Below are positions 8,186 to 16,696 of a stretch of 41,193 bases of DNA, one piece after another. Origin of the DNA: Planctomycetota bacterium (GTDB taxonomy: Bacteria > Planctomycetota > JACOTG01 > JAJDCM01). Location of the stretch: NCBI GenBank assembly GCA_029260825.1, contig JAJDCM010000285.1:1-41193 (forward strand), given 5' to 3'. The notes under the pieces were generated by a model. The model ran no database searches, had not been told where the DNA came from, and worked only from the letters and a program-made list of their open reading frames with translations. Position 1 is the stretch's first letter; the number at the start of each line of letters is the position of its first letter. A program made the position numbers and the translations under genes.

Positions 8186-8806
8186 GTGGATAAGCGTCTG
8201 CTCCTTCCCCTTTCCGGAGGCCTCCTCCTCATGCTTCTTCTCGGAAGCTCGGTTGAGTCCACCTGTTTCGATGACGTTAGCCTCAATACCCTCACCCGTG
8301 ACGCCACGAGAATCGTTGTGGGGCGGGTTCGCGGAACAAGAACCGTGCTCGGAACGGTCCGCGGGGTCGAAGGCGAGGTTCCCTTCCAGGAAATTGATTT
8401 CAAGGTCTTTGACTCCTGGAAAGGCACGGACAAAGTGGGAGACCGCATCACTCTTCGCTTTCCCGGAGGGACACTTCCTGATGGAAGCATGCTGACCGTG
8501 TCTACAAGCCCGGCAGTCGAGGACGTTTCCGATTCGCCGGCCCTCCTCTTCCTCGACAATGATTGTTTCGGGGATGGGCTGCACGGCCTTTGTCACAAGA
8601 GCCTTGGCCTCTACCGGATTGAAAAGAGGCCAGGAGGCCCCATTGTTCGTGGAAAGCCGGGCCATCCCATTCGCTCTTCCCACCCGGTTTCGGACATGCT
8701 GAGTCAGGTGCGAGACATCGTGACGACCCAGGCCCAAGAAACGGTTGAATCGCAAGACGATCAGAACGACGCTCTTCAGAGCGACACGGAAGGAGGTGGC
8801 AAATGA
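8186..8806 (+). CDS. Exported partner protein of metalloprotease cassette 1
   Basis: A 206-residue exported protein with a signal peptide (basic VDKR start, then a Leu-rich core to about residue 27). The mature part has a beta-rich domain with the pattern L..L...A..VVGRV, F.VFDSWKG, ITLRFPGG and ALLFLDND. The same family occurs at 20179 and 28846; this copy and the 20179 copy are closest (GVEGEVPFQ and GVQGELPYQ; KG and PGG at the same places). The acidic, Gln-rich tail differs. AGGAGA at 8172-8177 fits GTG at 8186 (8 bases) better than TTG at 8183. The stop overlaps the protease ATG by 4 bases (ATGA), so translation is coupled. I do not recognise a named domain; a partner, inhibitor or chaperone role for the protease is inference. 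Confidence 0.8.
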   Translation: MDKRLLLPLSGGLLLMLLLGSSVESTCFDDVSLNTLTRDATRIVVGRVRGTRTVLGTVRGVEGEVPFQEIDFKVFDSWKGTDKVGDRITLRFPGGTLPDGSMLTVSTSPAVEDVSDSPALLFLDNDCFGDGLHGLCHKSLGLYRIEKRPGGPIVRGKPGHPIRSSHPVSDMLSQVRDIVTTQAQETVESQDDQNDALQSDTEGGGK

Positions 8807-10071
8807 ACATCTCCCCGAATCCCCTCCGAAGAATGCGAAGCGGTATCCTCACCGCCCTGGCCATTCTCTTTGCCGGCTTCCTCGGAACCACCGGCGTCCT
8901 TCAGGCCTACACGACCTTTTGCGGAACTCATCCCGGACTGATGTCCAGCTACATGATCAACCCCAACTTCAGCGATGCTGCCACCGGGTCTGCCCAGGAC
9001 CAGATTGATGCTCTTAATCGAGCCGCCGATGAGTGGACAACGAACGGCGAATCTCAGTTTCAATGGTTCTACAACGGTCAAAGCACCAAGAATTCCGTCA
9101 ACACCAGTGACGGTACGAACGTCATCTACGCGGATCCTGGAGCAGGAGGATCGACTCTGGCTGAAACCTGGTGCGCATCCGCCGGCGGCCAGATCACCGG
9201 CTGGGACATGCTCTTCTACGATGGAGACAAGACCTGGGCAACCAATCCAACGTCCGGTCAATACGATCTTGAGGGCGTTGCCGTTCATGAGTTCGGTCAC
9301 GCATTGGGTCTGGGTCACAGCGCTAGCAATGGGGCCACGATGTTCCCGAGCACGGGCTCTGGACAGTCTTCGATCAACCTACGTTCGATCGAAAACGACG
9401 ACAAGGCCGGTATCCAGTTCCTCTATGGAACCAACCTCGACCCTCCAACGATTTCAAATGTCCAACCCGATCAGGGATACGTTCGAGGCGGTGAGACCGT
9501 TACCGTCACCGGAACCAACTTCGTCAACGGGATGAAGGTTCTCTTTGACAACATTCAGGGCGAGGTACTCAACGTCAATGGAACAACCGAGGTCACCGTT
9601 CGAACCCCCAAAGGAAACGCGATCGGGGCCGCTGACGTAAGAGTCCAACAAGGTTCCGGCAGCGCGACTCTGAACAATGCCTATGCCTATCTTGAGAACC
9701 CGATGGAAATCACGTTCACCGGGACGCCGCGAGTAAACAAGACGATCCAGGTCATCGTCTATGGTCCGCCCAACTCGGATTACGTGGTCGCCGGTACCCC
9801 CACCCAGGGGCCTGCAATGCTTCGCGGACTTAACTTCTGCTTTGCCAGAGATGGCAACCTCCAGGTCATCGGAAAGTCCTTCGGTGGCCGGCCTCCGGTT
9901 ACTGCAAAGCTGGATTCAACCGGAGAGATCTCCCTTTCCTACACGATCCCCAACGACCAGAGCTTGGTCTTCCAGAACGTGTACATTCAGGGCGTCCTCG
10001 ATCAGAACCCGAGCCCGTCCGCCCATGACTTCCTGGTCACAAACTGCCTGAGCGTTACGGTTTTTCCGTGA
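8803..10071 (+). CDS. Secreted matrixin-type zinc metalloprotease with TIG domain (cassette 1)
   Basis: A 422-residue protein with a signal peptide (about 1-35, ending near VLQA). The zinc site is HEFGHALGLGH, with His162, Glu163, His166 and His172, followed by the Met-turn GATMFP, as in metzincins of the matrixin group. Cys40 and Cys124 probably form a disulfide. An IPT/TIG immunoglobulin-like domain (about 210-300) follows, then a beta-rich C-terminal domain (about 305-422) shared with the proteases at 20787 and 29403. It should act outside the inner membrane. There is no propeptide between signal peptide and catalytic domain. The start overlaps the partner gene by 4 bases. Its final 17 bases are shared, antisense, with the end of the MFS/spermidine-synthase-like gene. 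Confidence 0.88.
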   Translation: MNISPNPLRRMRSGILTALAILFAGFLGTTGVLQAYTTFCGTHPGLMSSYMINPNFSDAATGSAQDQIDALNRAADEWTTNGESQFQWFYNGQSTKNSVNTSDGTNVIYADPGAGGSTLAETWCASAGGQITGWDMLFYDGDKTWATNPTSGQYDLEGVAVHEFGHALGLGHSASNGATMFPSTGSGQSSINLRSIENDDKAGIQFLYGTNLDPPTISNVQPDQGYVRGGETVTVTGTNFVNGMKVLFDNIQGEVLNVNGTTEVTVRTPKGNAIGAADVRVQQGSGSATLNNAYAYLENPMEITFTGTPRVNKTIQVIVYGPPNSDYVVAGTPTQGPAMLRGLNFCFARDGNLQVIGKSFGGRPPVTAKLDSTGEISLSYTIPNDQSLVFQNVYIQGVLDQNPSPSAHDFLVTNCLSVTVFP

Positions 10072-13000
10072 TCTTCTGCAAGAGATCCCGGCTCTCGCTG
10101 TCGCGAGGATTTCCCTGGAGCGCCAGTGATAGCGCGTTCTTCGCCTCTTCGATGCGTCCCAAAGAAACGTAGAGTTCTCCAAGAGCTGCGTTCAGAACGG
10201 GATGAGCCGGCATCTCGTTTTTTGCTGTCATGAGCGCCTGCTCTGCCTCATCCGGTCTATCCAGAGCAAGGTAGGTCTTTCCAAGGTAAATGCGAGCGAG
10301 GGTCGCTCGCGCATCAAGGGCAAGACATTGATTGAGGGGCCCCAGCGCTTCCCCCGGATCACCCTCCAGGTACCACGCAACTCCCAGCCGCCCGAGAAGG
10401 TCCGCCTTCGGTTCAATTCGCCCCAGGACCTCCTCCAGAATGCTGATGGCTTCCGGGAGATGGCCTTCGTTCATGGCGGTGTCAGCCTTTGCCCTCAAGA
10501 CGATCAAAGCAAAATCATGGGAAGGAGCGATCTCGAGCGCTTCACAGTAAGCATCGATACTTCTCTGCATGTACATGACCGCGTAGGCGGGAGCCACATT
10601 GGTGCGAAGATCGAGAGCCCCCTCCATTTCATGGGCGTGTCCCTCCAGGATCTTTCCCATGGCCCGGTACACTCGATCTCTCCGCTCGGCAAGCTCACCT
10701 CCAAGAGGAGAGACCAGTTCGGGCCCAGGCGGCGATCGAAGTTCGAGAAGAAAGCGCAGATTGGCGAGGCCAAACTCTCGTTGCCTCGAATGCTCTCTCG
10801 CAGCACGAAATTCGAGAATTGGCCGATCATCCGTGGTGATCTCTCCTTGCCCCAGCCTATCCAGATAGGTTTCCTTTAGCTTTGTCGGCCCGGTCACAAA
10901 GAGGCTCATCACATCGACGGGTTCTCTGAACCCTACCGCCTGCAAATGGGAGCGAACCAGCTCATCCCTGAGTTTCACCTCAAGAGCCTGGGGATCAACC
11001 AGAGTTTCGGTCGCTCCGCCCACCAAACAAGCAATGGGATCATTCGCCTTGGGATATCCCATCCACAACGTTGCCTCCGGAAAAACCGAAAGAAACGTTC
11101 GGACGACGATGCCAAGGCAATCCGGCGAGAGCTGATAGAGAGGAAGCCACTGACAGTAGACCCCACCCAGAGCTAGTTTTTCCTTGATCCGCTCGAAATG
11201 CTCCTGGGAGTAGAGCTCGGACATCCCGGCTCGCCAGGGGAAAAACAAATCGCCAACGACCAGGTCGTAGGACTTCTTTGAACGCAAGACCACTTCCCGT
11301 CCATCGCCGCCGATGATCTTGACCTTCTCTTGCTCGAGGGGCTCTTCTCCCGGAGGAGCAAAATACGACGTCAAGTCGATCACTCCAGGGACGATCTCCA
11401 CCACGGAGAGCTCCTCGATTGAATGTCTCGAAAGAGCGCGGGCGGTATTCCCCGTTCCCATTCCGATCACCAGGACATTCCGCAGGTGGCTCTTGGCAAG
11501 GAGAACCGGAAGGTGGCCCTGGCGCGCTTCGATGAGCCGGCCCTCTCCCCCGCCGAGTGAATAGGTATTATTCATTTTCAGGCGAGGAAGGCCGCCGGAA
11601 TCAAGAACAACCGCCACCGTCGCCGCGCTACCTTCCCGATAGGCAATCAACTTGGTGTCATTGGGGGATTTCCACACCTGAATATCGCGAGGCAAGAGCG
11701 TGAGGAAAAAGACTCCCGGAGCCACCACCAACGTGGCAAACACCCACCGCATGGGCGCTGTGACTTCGGCCGTTAGCAAGATCAACACGACCCCGAACAA
11801 AGCCTGCAGGACCCCCAAAAGCACCAGAGAGTTCGCCACCCCCAGCCACGGGATCAGAAGGAACGTGGTAAGAGGAGGCCCGAAAAGACCGATCAAGGTA
11901 TTCGCATAGAGAACACTACCGACACTTCGCCCGGCGGTGTGCCCTCCGGTTTCCCCGCCGAGTCTGCCCCGATATGCTGCTCCCCCATACAGGCGCACCG
12001 CGAGGGGAAACGTCATCCCCATGATCAGAGTCGGGGTAAGAAAGAAGGCACAGATCCCCAGTGCTTCGGAGGCGACTGTCCCCCCGTAGCTCCCTTCTTC
12101 AACAAAAGACCCGACCAGCTTTCCGATCGGTCCGTCCAGATTCATGGACATGCGCTCATTGAGCGCCTGAAGGAGGAAAAGGGTGGTAACCGCCAGCGTT
12201 CCCAGAAGAACCTGGCTCACACCCAAGAGAAAAGCGGGCCGGCGAAGACCATCGACAAAACGAGACATGAAAAGCGCCCCCACCGCACTTCCAAGCAGGA
12301 CGGTCGCCAGGATCAAAGTGAACGAATAGGACGAGTTCACGAGGAACATGCCGACCAGGCGGGTCCAGAGCACTTCATAGGAAAGGGCAAAAAGCCCCGA
12401 GAGTCCGATGGCAATGAGCACCCATTTTCCGGCCCTCTCGTGAACATGTTCGACATCTTCGATCCCGTCACCTTCAGGATCAGGAGCGTCAAAATAAAGA
12501 GACTCGCTCCGCCTCAGAACGAAGGGAGAGGCGGCAAGAACCAGAAGAGCGGATGTGACGTTGAGAATCCCCGCGATCTGACACGAGGACAGAAGACCAA
12601 ACGTTTCGATGAGAAAAAAACCGGCCAGGAGGGTCCCGATCACCGCACCGACGGTATTGACCGCGTAGAGAAGTCCCGAAGTGTCCCCAAGCTCGAAACG
12701 GTTCCGGGTCAAGACATGGGTGAGGAGGGGAACCGTGGCTCCCATCATCAGCGTCGGAAGGAGTAAAACTGAAACAGCCAGCAGGAATCGAATCACGGGA
12801 AAGAGCGATCCTTCGGACACTCCTCCCTCACCGGAAAGAAAAACTCCCTCGGTCAGCCCCACCAGAGCCGGCATGGAGACCCCGAGCACCGCGATCAGAA
12901 CTTCAAGACCGGCATAAATCCGGAGAGGATGCCTGGTTCTTTCAACAATGCGAGAAGCAAGGAAGCTCCCCAATCCCAGGCCGAGAAAAAAAGCAGCCAG

Positions 13001-13129
13001 GACTGCGGTGACCGCCGCCGTCGTGTGGCCCAAAACCTGGGTCAAGAGACGCACCCAGACCACTTCGAAAATCAGCGCCGCGGCTCCGGAAAGAAACGTC
13101 GCCAAAAGCAAGGAAAACCTAGGCACCAC
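10055..13129 (-). CDS. MFS-like/spermidine synthase-like/TPR fusion protein
   Basis: A 1024-residue fusion. Residues ~1-480 form many transmembrane helices with LSGAAALIFEVVWVRLL and GATVPLL motifs, as in the widespread fused MFS/spermidine-synthase family. Residues ~545-770 form a Rossmann methyltransferase-like domain of spermidine synthase type: VIGMGTG (556-560), VVEIVPG, IIGGDGRE (Asp609), YDLVVGDLFFPW. The DxxD pair needed for aminopropyl transfer is replaced (GDLFFPW), so a true polyamine synthase is doubtful. Residues ~850-1020 are TPR repeats. The GTG start at 13129 has GGGAG about 7 bases upstream and lies 3 bases after the stop of the preceding glycosyltransferase gene, so it is the last gene of a three-gene operon. 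The substrate is unknown. Confidence 0.88.
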   Translation of the reverse strand: MVPRFSLLLATFLSGAAALIFEVVWVRLLTQVLGHTTAAVTAVLAAFFLGLGLGSFLASRIVERTRHPLRIYAGLEVLIAVLGVSMPALVGLTEGVFLSGEGGVSEGSLFPVIRFLLAVSVLLLPTLMMGATVPLLTHVLTRNRFELGDTSGLLYAVNTVGAVIGTLLAGFFLIETFGLLSSCQIAGILNVTSALLVLAASPFVLRRSESLYFDAPDPEGDGIEDVEHVHERAGKWVLIAIGLSGLFALSYEVLWTRLVGMFLVNSSYSFTLILATVLLGSAVGALFMSRFVDGLRRPAFLLGVSQVLLGTLAVTTLFLLQALNERMSMNLDGPIGKLVGSFVEEGSYGGTVASEALGICAFFLTPTLIMGMTFPLAVRLYGGAAYRGRLGGETGGHTAGRSVGSVLYANTLIGLFGPPLTTFLLIPWLGVANSLVLLGVLQALFGVVLILLTAEVTAPMRWVFATLVVAPGVFFLTLLPRDIQVWKSPNDTKLIAYREGSAATVAVVLDSGGLPRLKMNNTYSLGGGEGRLIEARQGHLPVLLAKSHLRNVLVIGMGTGNTARALSRHSIEELSVVEIVPGVIDLTSYFAPPGEEPLEQEKVKIIGGDGREVVLRSKKSYDLVVGDLFFPWRAGMSELYSQEHFERIKEKLALGGVYCQWLPLYQLSPDCLGIVVRTFLSVFPEATLWMGYPKANDPIACLVGGATETLVDPQALEVKLRDELVRSHLQAVGFREPVDVMSLFVTGPTKLKETYLDRLGQGEITTDDRPILEFRAAREHSRQREFGLANLRFLLELRSPPGPELVSPLGGELAERRDRVYRAMGKILEGHAHEMEGALDLRTNVAPAYAVMYMQRSIDAYCEALEIAPSHDFALIVLRAKADTAMNEGHLPEAISILEEVLGRIEPKADLLGRLGVAWYLEGDPGEALGPLNQCLALDARATLARIYLGKTYLALDRPDEAEQALMTAKNEMPAHPVLNAALGELYVSLGRIEEAKNALSLALQGNPRDSESRDLLQKITEKP

Positions 13130-13132
13130 CGA

Positions 13133-14950
13133 TCAACTCCCTTTTCTCGCGTTCTCGATCAATTTGCGGGCCTTCTTCGCATGGCGAACACACGTCTTTG
13201 CCCCCTCGGTATTTCGAGATTCCTGGAGCTCTTTGCCCAGACGCTCCCAGACTCCGGCAGCGTCCTCCCATGATTCGAGTCGGGACGTTGCCTTTGCCTC
13301 GAACTGAACCAGCTGACGGACCGCCTCGTTCAGACCTCCGTCTTCGATATGAATCTTTGCCAGAACAATGTGGGGCATGCTCATGGAAGGCTCCCGTTCC
13401 AGGGCCTCCCATAAAAGCGATTCGGCTTCTGCATGGGCAGTCGCACCCTTCAGAAAAAGGCAGAAGGCGAGATTGAAGACATCGGCGCCCGTCGGGTTCT
13501 CGCAATCAAGGACGGCACGAAACTCTTGCTCCGCCCGGGAGAAGTTTCCTTGTTGCTGAAGAACCTGGGCCAAGATCGCGTGTCCCTTTCCATAACCGGG
13601 GTGAATCCGAACCGCCTCTGTAGCCTGATAAGAAGCATCTTTCAGGCGACCTTGGCGCAGATCATACCAGGCGACCGATCCCCTCACCCGCGCACTTTCC
13701 GGAACCACGTTCAACGCATCTCGATAGAGCTGCTCCTCCGATCCCCAGTCCAGGACCCGAAGAACGGTCAAGAACCCATAGCAAAGCAAGATGGCGCCGC
13801 TCAGTGGAAGGAGAAGCTTTCGGCCGGACACACTCTGCACGACCCAACCAAAAACGAGAGCAAACCCAACAGATGGGAGGTAGAGAAGACGCTCGGCAAA
13901 GATCGTCCCGGATGGCACGATCAAGTTGGAAGCGGGAAGATAGGAGAAAAGGAAAAGAAGGGCTGCCAGTGCAACAAAAACCGAATTTCGTCGACATCCA
14001 AACCAGGCAAGGAGCAAGAGGCCGCACAAAACGCCAAGGCCACAAAACACCCCCGGTGACAACAGGCTCGAGGCCTCGGGGAAGGCGTTGAACGAGTAGT
14101 CCGGCGAAAGTTGAACAGGAAAAGCAAGAAGCGAAATCGAGTGAGCCAGGACTGAAAACCCGGTAAGCACTCGAGACGAAGTAGCCCCATGAGCAAGAGG
14201 GTTATCCAGATACGGAATCAAGGAAGACGATAACCCGACGGGTGAACCGAGAACCAACCATCGAACCCCGACAAAAAGGGAAAGAGCGATGGCTACCGGG
14301 AGGAGCGCACGAAACAATCGAGAATACGACTTCTCTCCTCGATCGAGCCAGGGAAGAAGCGCAAGAAGGAACGCAACTCCAACCGCGCTCTCCTTGGAGA
14401 ACACCGCAAGAATAAGAAGAAAAGAGATCCCTCCAATCCGAACCCGGCCCGGTTTCCGACCTTGCTCAGGAGACACGGAAAAGCCAAGGGCTAGAAGGGA
14501 AAACAAGGCCGCAAGGAGTTCTTCCCTCCCTTTTATTTCCTGGAGAACCTCAACGTGCAAGGGATGCGAGGCGAAGATCAGGCCGCTGATCCAGGCGGCT
14601 CTTGTTCCTCCACGTAGCCGAAGAACCAACCAGAACACGACCGCAGAAACCAGGCCGTGCAAGAGAGCATTGACGAGACGGTATCCGAACGGATGCAATC
14701 CACCGATTTGATAGTTGAAGAGAAACGTCAAGAGAGGCACCGGGCGATACAACCCGCCGGCATTCTTGCTTCCTGACCAGTAATGAGTGGTGAGGATCTC
14801 CCCCGCTCCGGCAAAGGACCGGATCCGGGAATCGGACTCGATCACGACGTGATCGTCCCGAACGAGCGGAAAGCCAAAACCATGGGCAAAAAGAAGGGTG
14901 CCAAGGAGAAAAACGACGAAGCAGCCAAAGAGGAAATGACGCGAGCTCAT
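13133..14950 (-). CDS. TMTC-like membrane glycosyltransferase (GT-C) with TPR tail
   Basis: A 605-residue inner-membrane protein with about 10 or more transmembrane helices and C-terminal TPR repeats (~430-590). The first periplasmic loop has RDDH (Asp32, Asp33), then a YRPV motif, HPFGYRLVNALLH and FASHPLHVEVLQEIKGREELLAALF, the pattern of the TMTC/DUF1736 family of dolichyl- or polyprenyl-phosphate-dependent mannosyltransferase-like enzymes. It probably transfers a sugar from a lipid carrier to protein or glycan on the periplasmic side; donor and acceptor are unknown. The ATG at 14950 is chosen because it overlaps the upstream stop as ATGA; a TTG at 14968 is possible but less likely. It sits in the middle of the three-gene operon. 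Confidence 0.85.
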   Translation of the reverse strand: MSSRHFLFGCFVVFLLGTLLFAHGFGFPLVRDDHVVIESDSRIRSFAGAGEILTTHYWSGSKNAGGLYRPVPLLTFLFNYQIGGLHPFGYRLVNALLHGLVSAVVFWLVLRLRGGTRAAWISGLIFASHPLHVEVLQEIKGREELLAALFSLLALGFSVSPEQGRKPGRVRIGGISFLLILAVFSKESAVGVAFLLALLPWLDRGEKSYSRLFRALLPVAIALSLFVGVRWLVLGSPVGLSSSLIPYLDNPLAHGATSSRVLTGFSVLAHSISLLAFPVQLSPDYSFNAFPEASSLLSPGVFCGLGVLCGLLLLAWFGCRRNSVFVALAALLFLFSYLPASNLIVPSGTIFAERLLYLPSVGFALVFGWVVQSVSGRKLLLPLSGAILLCYGFLTVLRVLDWGSEEQLYRDALNVVPESARVRGSVAWYDLRQGRLKDASYQATEAVRIHPGYGKGHAILAQVLQQQGNFSRAEQEFRAVLDCENPTGADVFNLAFCLFLKGATAHAEAESLLWEALEREPSMSMPHIVLAKIHIEDGGLNEAVRQLVQFEAKATSRLESWEDAAGVWERLGKELQESRNTEGAKTCVRHAKKARKLIENARKGS

Positions 14951-16617
14951 TCTTTCTTCACATAGCAATAGAGCCCCCGAACCGGTTTGGATCGCCCGGG
15001 ACGATAGTCCCCGAACAGGGCTCGCAGATTCCAGTAGAGAACCTGGTGAAGATCGGGGTAGCGGCCTTCATTGAGGAGCCAGAGCTGTCCCTTCTGCCGG
15101 AGCTGTGAATATATATCCTTACTCAAAGCCATTGCCTCCTGGTTGATCATAGGAAGGCTCTTCGCGAACTCCTTTGGATCGTACCATCCAGGATGCAAGC
15201 CCGCAGCCTCGGGAAACGACGCAATTCGAAATTTCCCTTCACAGCCGAGCCGGCGCAACGCGTACTCGGTAGTGGCCCGGGTCACTTCCGTGAACAGGAT
15301 CCAATCTCCCTCTTTCCCCCTTTCCTGGATCTGCTTGGCAACGACCCTTGCATGGGGAGGAATCGGGTTCTCACCGAAAAGATAGGGCCGCAGTGAGCTG
15401 AAGGAAAGCCAGCCAACAATCCCGACCAAGGCAAGACTCCAGGTGCGGCGCCATGCCCGGGTTAAGAACAGGAGTAGCAGCCTGTCTGCTCCCTGAGAAA
15501 AGAGCAACGCCGCGAACGGGAAAACAAGCACCTCGTACCGTCCAATGAGATAGATGGGCTTCACCGCCACCGAGTACAACAGAGGAAGCCCCATCGGAAC
15601 AAGGAGCGAAAAGGACAGCAGCCAAACTCGCTCCCGAACTCGAGCTCCTTCCTCTCCGTTTTCTTCTTCATGGGTCCGTCGATCTCTCGTGGTGGTTCGA
15701 GAAAGAATGAACGCACTGGCAAACATTACCGTCAAGAGAATAAGCGGCAGAGGGCCAGCACTCCCCTCCGTTGGCATCTTGCGCAAATAGTAAGGATAAT
15801 TGGCTCCCGGGCTCATGACGGTCACCGAACGAGACAATCCGACGACCCACCGACCCGGTGGGCCCAGTTCGCTGAAAGAACAACCGTCGGTCTCCTGAAA
15901 GAATAGCTCGGGGATCCAGTCACCGACTCCGGTCTGCGACTGTCGCAGAACAACGGGCAACCAGGGAGAGGCCAGGAGAAGAGCAAAGACAGAGGCGGAG
16001 GACGCCATGAGAAAAGCCTGGCCTCGCTTCTTGCGCACAAACAGAGAGGCAAGTGGTGCCGCAGGGAGAAGGAACAAACCGTAATTATGAGTATAGAGGC
16101 AAGCCGCAAGAGCAAGCCCCGACATCAAAACAGACAAAATCGTCCTTCTCTTGACGAGTCGATCCGAAGCCAAAAGAGCACAAGCCGCAAGAAGGGTCAT
16201 CAGGCTGTACATCCTGGCCTCCCGGCTGTAGTAGACGTGAAACGGGGAGATCGCGACGAAAAACGCGGCAAAGAGCCCCGCCTGCCTGGAGAACCAGGAA
16301 CGGCCAAGGAGATAGACGAGCGGAATCAACGACACGCCAATCAGGATGGAAAGGGAGCGAACGGCGACTTCAGAAATGCCGAATAGACCGCTCCACATGC
16401 TCAGAAGAAAGTAGTAGCCAGGGGGGTTTCCATCCTGCTTGAGAGCACCGATGATTCCCGAAAACCCCTTGAGAGCGATGAGAACTCCGTTCGCCTCATC
16501 CACCCACAATTCCCGCTCCGCCAGGTTCGGGAGACGGACAGCAAAGGCGATCCCCACTAGCAATGCTACGAGGATGAAATTCCGGCGATCCGAGCTAAAA
16601 GGCGCCGTGCTGATCAC
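14947..16617 (-). CDS. PMT/ArnT-like GT-C glycosyltransferase
   Basis: A 556-residue multi-pass membrane protein. The first periplasmic loop carries LWVDEANG (Asp40-Glu41), where GT-C enzymes keep their catalytic acidic residue. DGNPPGYYFLLSMW and HVYYSREARMYSLMTL are hallmarks of the PMT_2 (ArnT-like) family using polyprenyl-phosphate sugars. The C-terminal third, after the last helix, is a soluble periplasmic domain. The start is GTG at 16617: AGAGGA lies 6 bases upstream, while the in-frame TTG at 16623 directly abuts that site. It is the first gene of the operon with the TMTC-like gene (4-base overlap) and the MFS fusion (3-base gap), suggesting one surface glycosylation or glycolipid modification pathway. 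Confidence 0.88.
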   Translation of the reverse strand: MISTAPFSSDRRNFILVALLVGIAFAVRLPNLAERELWVDEANGVLIALKGFSGIIGALKQDGNPPGYYFLLSMWSGLFGISEVAVRSLSILIGVSLIPLVYLLGRSWFSRQAGLFAAFFVAISPFHVYYSREARMYSLMTLLAACALLASDRLVKRRTILSVLMSGLALAACLYTHNYGLFLLPAAPLASLFVRKKRGQAFLMASSASVFALLLASPWLPVVLRQSQTGVGDWIPELFFQETDGCSFSELGPPGRWVVGLSRSVTVMSPGANYPYYLRKMPTEGSAGPLPLILLTVMFASAFILSRTTTRDRRTHEEENGEEGARVRERVWLLSFSLLVPMGLPLLYSVAVKPIYLIGRYEVLVFPFAALLFSQGADRLLLLFLTRAWRRTWSLALVGIVGWLSFSSLRPYLFGENPIPPHARVVAKQIQERGKEGDWILFTEVTRATTEYALRRLGCEGKFRIASFPEAAGLHPGWYDPKEFAKSLPMINQEAMALSKDIYSQLRQKGQLWLLNEGRYPDLHQVLYWNLRALFGDYRPGRSKPVRGLYCYVKKE

Positions 16618-16696
16618 GCCCAATCCTCTAAAGTGAAAGTCAGATTGATTCGGTCGGCCCGAAGCGAGCCCTGGAGACGGAGAACATGAGGCCTCG

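Noticed and set aside
8920..8935. A cysteine switch (PRCGxPD-like) suggested by FCGTH and TCGVH near the protease N-termini
   Set aside because: The Pro, Arg and Asp of the switch are missing, and the Cys covaries with a second Cys, which points to a disulfide.
11939..12766. 275-residue plus-strand frame inside the MFS fusion gene
   Set aside because: It is very rich in Lys, Gly, Arg and Pro, as expected for the complement of membrane-helix codons, and lies opposite clear transmembrane segments.
10055..13129. Annotation of the fusion protein as a true spermidine synthase
   Set aside because: The catalytic DxxD region reads GDLFFPW, so only the fold, not the activity, is supported.
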